A stretch of DNA of 18,301 nucleotides, from contig CAYMOJ010000035.1 of the NCBI GenBank assembly GCA_964392175.1, forward strand, positions 1 through 18,301, given 5' to 3'. Below the pieces are notes generated by a model. It made no database searches. It worked only from the letters and a program-made list of their open reading frames with translations, and was not told the origin of the DNA. This document shows, one piece after another, positions 13,977 to 18,301 of the stretch; positions within the stretch are counted from its first letter, which is position 1, and the number at the start of each line of letters is the position of its first letter. The position numbers and the translations under genes were made by a program. This DNA comes from Firm-04 sp964392175. Lineage in GTDB: Bacteria; Bacillota; Clostridia; Oscillospirales; Ruminococcaceae.

Positions 13977-15890
13977 ATGCCAGGATCGACACATCGCAAG
14001 CAGATCAGTCTTTGTACCGCCATCGCTTTGATGCTCAGCTTTACGACAATGACAGCACAAGTCAGCGCGCAGGAAATGGTTGCTGCGTCTGTGGGTAGTA
14101 TCGCAGAGGCGACCATTGGGACTTCGGCGACGCATAACTTTACTGAGCAGGGCTTGGCTAGCGACTATTTTGATATCACGGGCAATCTTTCCACCGGTAA
14201 GGGCACTATGACTTATAACGATATCACCTTGACGCAGTGCCTGAAAATGGAGAGCAGCACATACATCAGCTTTACCACGGGCAGTGCTTGTACCATGACC
14301 CTTGCGATCAAGGACGGGGACACAATTGACGTGGACAACAACAAGTACACCATTGATGCAAGTGGTCAGACTGTGATTTCGCTTTCGGCAGGTGCACATA
14401 CGCTGCGGAAAGGCTCCGGCAGCTCTAATCTGTTCTATATTGATATTAGCGGCGGCAGCGGCATTATTACAAACGTGACCACTGACACCGGTGCGCAGCA
14501 GACGACCACTGCAACAACAGCATCTGTGGCTGTTACAGGCGATCTGAATGTCAAGAGCGTGGGCGGTTGGAACGAGATGGCATATATGATCATTGGTGGC
14601 ATCCATGATGATGCGGTCAAAAAAGTTTCTTACAGTGGCGAAACCAGTGGCACACTCAACGGTGACGATTTTGATTATCTTGTGCGTGATACAGATGATG
14701 GGGTGCGTATTATCGGCAATGTGACTGCCCCTGCGGGTCTTACTGCGTTTGATTCTGTTGATTACGGTGGATCTGTAGGCGATAATGGTTACATGGCAAG
14801 AATGCAGTCCGGTAAGGATGTGACCATTGAGGGCGTCGGAACAGATGCTTGCATCAACGGATGGGGCATTCATTTCATCGCTGAATCCTCCAATCAGAAT
14901 GCAGGCAAAAGCTTTGAAGTCAGAAACATCACTTTTCGCAATGTGCCTGAGGACTGTGTTGGAATGGAGGGCGTACAGGAAGGTTCCACACTGACGGCTT
15001 CCGTAGAACATTGCTGGATCCACAATTGCGAGTTCTATAAGCCTGCAATTGCAAATCCGGCTGAGTCTGATAAGGATGGCGGTGACGGTGCTTGCGATTT
15101 CAAGCGTGGTATGTATTTTACCAACAGTTATTGTTACTACGAGGGCTACCATAAGACCAATCTGGTTGGGGCTTCTGATTCCAACCTGCAATTTCACATC
15201 ACTTTCCACCACAACTACTGGAAGAATTGCGAATCTCGTGGCCCACTGGCGCGGCAAGCAAATATCCATATGTATAATAATATCTTTGAGGGTCAGACCA
15301 GCTATTGCATGAATCCCAGAGCCAATGCCTATATCTTTTCGGAATACAATGTTTTTGAAAGCTGCAAAAATCCCATGCAGGTAAAGCTTGGTGCAGTGAA
15401 ATCGTATATGGATGTGCTAAACAATTGCAAAGGCGATCAGGATGGCACTGTGGTGACTGATAAAAACACGCAGGTCGATACCGATTGCCAGTATGCCAAT
15501 TTTGATACCAATGCATCTGTATCCTATATTCCCAGTGGCAACTACTTGCTGAACACCGATACTGTCTCTTTGAAATCTATGTTTGAACAGCTTGGCGGTT
15601 GCATGAAGGAAAACGCATCCAACAGTGGTGTTGTCGTTGTAGCACCTTCTGACTCAACTACGACAACCACAACAACCACACAGACGTTGACAGTAACGCT
15701 GTTAGGCGATGTGAACTGTGATGGCGATGTCAAGGTGAACGATGTGATTCTGCTGAACCGCTTTCTCTCAGAGGATGAGGCGATCAGTATCAGCAGCCAG
15801 GGTATGGTAAATGCTGATGTAAACGCGTCGGGCAGCCCTGACGGCAATGACGCAGTCGATATTCTCAAGCAGCTTGCTTCCTTGAATTGA
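13977..15890 (+). CDS. Secreted PL1 pectate lyase with C-terminal dockerin
   Basis: The 637-residue protein has a signal peptide (cleavage likely after VSA at residue 31), an N-terminal beta module of about 110 residues (52-158, HNFTEQG to LFYIDIS) of the kind found with clostridial pectin enzymes, a Thr-rich linker, a right-handed beta-helix PL1 domain (about 183-545), a second Thr linker (560-568) and a dockerin (575-637). Pectate lyase features include the acidic DKDGGDGACDFK stretch for calcium (365-376), HKTNLVGASD, and FHHNYWKNCESRGPLAR with the catalytic Arg region near 421-426. It should cut polygalacturonate by beta-elimination outside the cell while bound to a scaffold. The dockerin repeats are DVNCDGDVKVND and DVNASGSPDGND, the latter with Ser at one calcium position. 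AGGAGGA (13966-13972) fixes the start. It is monocistronic. Confidence 0.95.
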   Translation: MPGSTHRKQISLCTAIALMLSFTTMTAQVSAQEMVAASVGSIAEATIGTSATHNFTEQGLASDYFDITGNLSTGKGTMTYNDITLTQCLKMESSTYISFTTGSACTMTLAIKDGDTIDVDNNKYTIDASGQTVISLSAGAHTLRKGSGSSNLFYIDISGGSGIITNVTTDTGAQQTTTATTASVAVTGDLNVKSVGGWNEMAYMIIGGIHDDAVKKVSYSGETSGTLNGDDFDYLVRDTDDGVRIIGNVTAPAGLTAFDSVDYGGSVGDNGYMARMQSGKDVTIEGVGTDACINGWGIHFIAESSNQNAGKSFEVRNITFRNVPEDCVGMEGVQEGSTLTASVEHCWIHNCEFYKPAIANPAESDKDGGDGACDFKRGMYFTNSYCYYEGYHKTNLVGASDSNLQFHITFHHNYWKNCESRGPLARQANIHMYNNIFEGQTSYCMNPRANAYIFSEYNVFESCKNPMQVKLGAVKSYMDVLNNCKGDQDGTVVTDKNTQVDTDCQYANFDTNASVSYIPSGNYLLNTDTVSLKSMFEQLGGCMKENASNSGVVVVAPSDSTTTTTTTTQTLTVTLLGDVNCDGDVKVNDVILLNRFLSEDEAISISSQGMVNADVNASGSPDGNDAVDILKQLASLN

Positions 15891-15998
15891 TCGTCACCGA
15901 AAGGTGAGTTTCCCTCTCATTTTGCTTTCTATTCCGAACAGTCAGGTTTTCTGAAGCTTCGGTTTTCATAGAAAGACCCCCCTTTCTTATTCTCATGC

Positions 15999-16040
15999 GG
16001 CGGAAGGATGTATAGATTGTCTTTCCGCCATTTCTTTTCA
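15999..16040 (+). terminator. Probable terminator of the pectate lyase gene
   Basis: GGCGGAAGGA (15999-16008) pairs with TCTTTCCGCC (16020-16029) with one G-U pair around an 11-nt loop, then ATTTCTTTT. It lies about 110 nt after the stop codon. A smaller TCACC/GGTGA hairpin directly after the stop has no T-run. Confidence 0.7.
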
Positions 16041-16049
16041 ATAAATTTG

Positions 16050-16068
16050 ATATATTTTTGAAATATAT
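16050..16068. repeat. AT-rich 8-bp inverted repeat before the yerC promoter
   Basis: ATATATTT (16050-16057) and AAATATAT (16061-16068) form a perfect inverted repeat with a 3-bp spacer, ending 10 bp upstream of the -35 box. It may be an UP-like element or an operator, or simply AT-rich DNA. Confidence 0.35.
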
Positions 16069-16078
16069 TGTCACCCCC

Positions 16079-16107
16079 TTTACTTTCACAAACTAGTGTG
16101 CTAAAAT
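16079..16107 (+). promoter_or_regulatory. Promoter of the yerC-methyltransferase-hslO operon
   Basis: TTTACT (16079-16084), 17 bp and TAAAAT (16102-16107) preceded by TGC, an extended -10. The leader to the ATG is about 45 nt. Confidence 0.7.
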
Positions 16108-16158
16108 ATAGTAGATACCCTAAATCATCGTATTGACGATTGTAAGGAGGCTACTGCT

Positions 16159-16476
16159 ATGAGAACACATCTGGATCCTGCCGGAATGGACGAACTCTGC
16201 GAAGCACTGCTCTCTTTGAAAACCAAGGAGGAAACTTCCAGCTTTTTGCGTGACATTTGTACCATTCAGGAACTCAAGGCACTCTCGCAGCGTTATCAGG
16301 TGGCAAAGCTGTTGCATACCAACTGCCGTTATGCCGAGATTGTAGAAAAGACAGGCGCAAGTACCGCAACCATCAGCCGCGTGAACCGTTCCCTTGCTAT
16401 GGACGGCGCAGGTGGCTATGAAACCGTTTTCAGCCGTTTGGATCTCAGCGTGGCGGAGCGGGAAAACAATGATTGA
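16159..16476 (+). CDS. YerC/YecD family TrpR-related protein
   Basis: The 105-residue protein matches the YerC/YecD group of the Trp repressor superfamily: an N-terminal helix region (DELCEALLSLKTKEETSSFLRDICTIQELKALSQRYQVAKLL) and a helix-turn-helix (YAEIVEKTGASTATISRVNRSL, about residues 58-79). The length is normal for the family. Members are expected to bind DNA as dimers, but their ligand and targets are not established, and tryptophan is not implied. AAGGAGG (16144-16150) fixes the start. The next gene starts 8 nt before this stop codon ends, so the two are translationally coupled. With no target genes nearby beyond its own operon, autoregulation is possible but not shown. Confidence 0.93.
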   Translation: MRTHLDPAGMDELCEALLSLKTKEETSSFLRDICTIQELKALSQRYQVAKLLHTNCRYAEIVEKTGASTATISRVNRSLAMDGAGGYETVFSRLDLSVAERENND

Positions 16477-17257
16477 AAGCTATGGCGCGTTTGCAGATTA
16501 TTATGATGCGCTTACGGAGAATGTCCACTATGAAGTGCGTGCGGCGGCGATCCATCAGTTGATCAATGCGTATACTTCAAAGGACTTGGTTTCCAGCGAA
16601 GTTGACCGTCACCTTCTGTTGGATCTCGCTTGCGGTACCGGTTCGTTCTCAGAAGAGATGGCGAAGCTGGGGTGGGAAGTGATTGGTGTGGATGGTTCGG
16701 AGAATATGCTGATGCAGGCATACGAAAAGCGCGCAGCATCGCCTCTGGTGGGTGCAGTGCAGTATCTGCGCCAAGATATGCGTAAATTGGATCTGTACGG
16801 CACGGTGAGCGTCACGCTTTGTATGCTCGACAGCATCAACCATTTGCCTGCTGCCACAGATGTGCGGCAGGTTTTTTCACGGGTGGGGCTGTTTACAAAT
16901 CCCGGCGGACTGTTTCTGTTTGATGTCAACACCGCTTATAAGCATTGCAATGTGTTGAAAGATCAGTGCTTTGTGTATGATCTGCCCGATTGCTTCTGCG
17001 TGTGGCAAAATCAGCTGGAAGATAAAGCACCTCACTATCCCGTGCAAATTCGGTTGGATTTCTTTGCACGACAGAACAATCAAACATATCATCGCATGAG
17101 TGAAGCCTTTACCGAACAGATTTATCCCCATACGATGCTACAGGAGTATCTTGCGGAGAGCGGATTTTCTCTGCTAAATGTGCTGGACGGTGATCATTTT
17201 GACGCGCCTACCGAAATATCACAACGATTATTATACATTGCCCGAAAGGAAGCTTGA
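16469..17257 (+). CDS. Class I SAM-dependent methyltransferase
   Basis: The 262-residue protein starts MIESYGAFADYYDALTENVH, a start typical of small-molecule or protein methyltransferases in Firmicutes. SAM-binding motif I is LLDLACGTGSF (50-60), followed by the acidic end of the second strand VIGVDGSENML (71-81). LYGTVSVTLCMLDSINHL and GGLFLFDVNT are the later core strands. The substrate cannot be told. The start at 16469 is chosen because it is the family start, lies in a yerC overlap of 8 nt and has GGAGCGGG upstream. The frame is open back to 16394 but that part is inside yerC. hslO follows directly. It should be cytosolic. Confidence 0.92.
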   Translation: MIESYGAFADYYDALTENVHYEVRAAAIHQLINAYTSKDLVSSEVDRHLLLDLACGTGSFSEEMAKLGWEVIGVDGSENMLMQAYEKRAASPLVGAVQYLRQDMRKLDLYGTVSVTLCMLDSINHLPAATDVRQVFSRVGLFTNPGGLFLFDVNTAYKHCNVLKDQCFVYDLPDCFCVWQNQLEDKAPHYPVQIRLDFFARQNNQTYHRMSEAFTEQIYPHTMLQEYLAESGFSLLNVLDGDHFDAPTEISQRLLYIARKEA

Positions 17258-17259
17258 AC

Positions 17260-18153
17260 ATGAACGGTGTATTAAAACGATATCTTTCCGATGATGGTTC
17301 TGTGGTCTGTTCTGTGCTGGATGGTACAGCTATGATTGCCGAAATGGAGCGTATTCATCAGCCTTCTGCTGTGATGACCGCTGCAATGGGTAGACTTTCC
17401 ATGGCTGCATCGTTGATTGGCTATGGCTTGAAAAGCACGGACGACAGCGTGACAGTTCGTATTGATGGCGGTGGCCCTGGTGGCGTTGTAGTGGCAGTTG
17501 CGGATTATCATGGTAATGTAAAATGCTGTGCCGATAATTATATTGTGGAGCTGCCTCTGAATGCATCCGGGAAGCTGGATGTCGCAGGCGCAGTGGGTGC
17601 TCAGGGTACCCTGTATGTCATGAAAGATATGGGCCTGAAAGAACCATATGTGGGGCAAACTGCTCTGGTTACCGGCGAGATTGCTGAGGATATTACTGCG
17701 TATTTTGCTGTTAGTGAGCAAATTCCCACCGCCTGTGGATTGGGCGTATTGGTGGATACTGATCTGACCGTTAAGGCGGCAGGAGGTTATCTGATTCAGC
17801 TGTTGCCCTTTGCAGAGGAAAAATCGATTGCACAACTCGAGAAGAATCTTGCGGGTATCAAAAGTATTACCGCGTTGCTTTCACAGGGAATGCGCGCTGA
17901 TGAGATCGCCATGCTGCTGATGGAAGGACTGAATGCCAATCTGTTGGATGAAAGTGCACCGGCGTATCATTGTGATTGCTCGCGAGAGCGCACCGCGAGG
18001 ATGTTGGCTTCTTTGGATGATACTGCGTTGCGTGAGATGGCAGATGAGATGCCGGAAATTGAGGTGTGCTGTCATTTTTGCAATAACAAGTATGTGTTTA
18101 CTCCTGATGAAATTCGCGCAATGTGCGGTTTGAAAACGAAAGCTGAAAATTAA
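17260..18153 (+). CDS. hslO: Hsp33 redox-regulated chaperonin
   Basis: The 297-residue protein has the normal Hsp33 length and order. It has an N-terminal domain with SAVMTAAMGRLSMAASLIGYGLK and DGGGPGGVVVAVADYHGNVKC, then a C-terminal zinc-binding switch with C238-D-C240 and C271-H-F-C274. In the known mechanism zinc-bound reduced Hsp33 is idle, and oxidation of these cysteines releases zinc, unfolds the linker and activates holding of unfolded proteins. The ATG at 17260 is preferred over an in-frame TTG at 17254 because AAAGGA (17245-17250) has good spacing only to the ATG. It begins 2 nt after the methyltransferase stop, so the three genes form one operon. No convincing terminator follows before the tRNA promoter. 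Confidence 0.97.
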   Translation: MNGVLKRYLSDDGSVVCSVLDGTAMIAEMERIHQPSAVMTAAMGRLSMAASLIGYGLKSTDDSVTVRIDGGGPGGVVVAVADYHGNVKCCADNYIVELPLNASGKLDVAGAVGAQGTLYVMKDMGLKEPYVGQTALVTGEIAEDITAYFAVSEQIPTACGLGVLVDTDLTVKAAGGYLIQLLPFAEEKSIAQLEKNLAGIKSITALLSQGMRADEIAMLLMEGLNANLLDESAPAYHCDCSRERTARMLASLDDTALREMADEMPEIEVCCHFCNNKYVFTPDEIRAMCGLKTKAEN

Positions 18154-18187
18154 AAAATAAAATTTTCTATTTTCCTGGAAAAAGTGC

Positions 18188-18216
18188 TTGACAAATCCGA
18201 ACGAGTGTAGTATAAT
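18188..18216 (+). promoter_or_regulatory. Consensus promoter of the tRNA gene
   Basis: TTGACA (18188-18193), 17 bp and TATAAT (18211-18216): full consensus for both boxes, as expected for a stable RNA gene. Confidence 0.92.
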
Positions 18217-18222
18217 ATAAAA

Positions 18223-18239
18223 GCACTCAGCGAGAGTGC
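18223..18239 (+). other. Hairpin in the pre-tRNA leader
   Basis: GCACTC (18223-18228) and GAGTGC (18234-18239) pair around AGCGA. It begins at about the expected transcription start and ends 9 nt before the mature tRNA, so the primary transcript would carry a 5' stem-loop. Confidence 0.5.
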
Positions 18240-18248
18240 ACAAGTGAT

Positions 18249-18301
18249 GGGAGCATAGCTCAGCTGGGAGAGCATCTGCCTTACAAGCAGAGGGTCACAG
18301 G
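18249..18301 (+). tRNA. tRNA-Val(UAC), 5' part, cut by window end
   Basis: GGGAGCA begins the acceptor stem, TA and the D arm GCTCAGCTGGGAGAGC follow, then the anticodon arm TCTGC-CTTACAA-GCAGA with anticodon TAC at 18282-18284. The variable region starts before the window ends, and the T arm and 3' acceptor strand are outside it. Confidence 0.93.

Noticed and set aside
13857..15269. A 470-codon open frame on the minus strand, antisense to the pectate lyase gene
   Set aside because: Its translation is rich in His, Cys, Arg and Ile, with no domain or signal and no ribosome binding site, and it lies fully opposite a gene with clear catalytic motifs. It is a frame shadow.
18154..18187. Terminator after hslO
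   Set aside because: Only AT-rich pairing (AAAATA/TATTTT) without a GC stem is present, too weak to call.

Overview
The window looks like chromosomal DNA of a Gram-positive, low-to-mid GC gut clostridium close to Ruminococcus (Oscillospiraceae). The main reasons are two secreted enzymes with dockerin modules (an esterase of family CE4 and a pectate lyase), which points to a cellulosome-like plant-fibre machinery. Clean sigma-A promoters (TTGACA, 17 bp, TATAAT, often with an extended TGn -10), strong AGGAGG ribosome binding sites and families typical of this group (DUF6106-like, DUF6472-like, YerC/YecD) agree with this. I see no phage, insertion sequence, CRISPR array or integration scar.

Layout, left to right. 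(1) 31-3093, plus strand: a small membrane protein, the NAD(P)HX repair enzyme Nnr and a lipoprotein, apparently one operon from a good promoter to a hairpin terminator. A 17-bp inverted repeat encloses the start site of the lipoprotein gene. (2) 3092-5200, minus strand: a two-gene unit (Dabb protein and a 56-residue Cys-rich protein) and a separately promoted D,D-carboxypeptidase homologue whose SxxK and SxN active-site motifs are lost. (3) 5401-9702, plus strand: a secreted protein with a CBM-like module, an internal dockerin and a CE4 domain, then a copper-exporting ATPase carrying a CopZ-like domain at its C terminus behind what looks like an intact internal ribosome binding site. (4) 13621-9712, minus strand: pepD, an OPT-family transporter and a PqqD-like protein, read as a peptide uptake and hydrolysis cluster. 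Two similar promoters drive it, and a perfect 15-bp palindrome lies in the transporter leader. (5) 13740-16040, plus strand: a dockerin-bearing PL1 pectate lyase with a structured upstream and leader region and a terminator. (6) 16079-18153, plus strand: a tightly packed operon of a TrpR-like YerC regulator, a SAM methyltransferase and the redox chaperone Hsp33. (7) 18188-18301: a consensus promoter and the first 53 bases of a tRNA-Val(UAC), cut by the window end.

Most genes are ordinary housekeeping or fibre-degradation genes. The points most worth a second look are the degenerate carboxypeptidase, the copA end with its potential separate CopZ product, the hairpin around the lipoprotein start, and the pepD-OPT-PqqD operon in which a RiPP-recognition-like protein is translationally coupled to a peptide transporter. 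No wholly new system is proven by the sequence alone.
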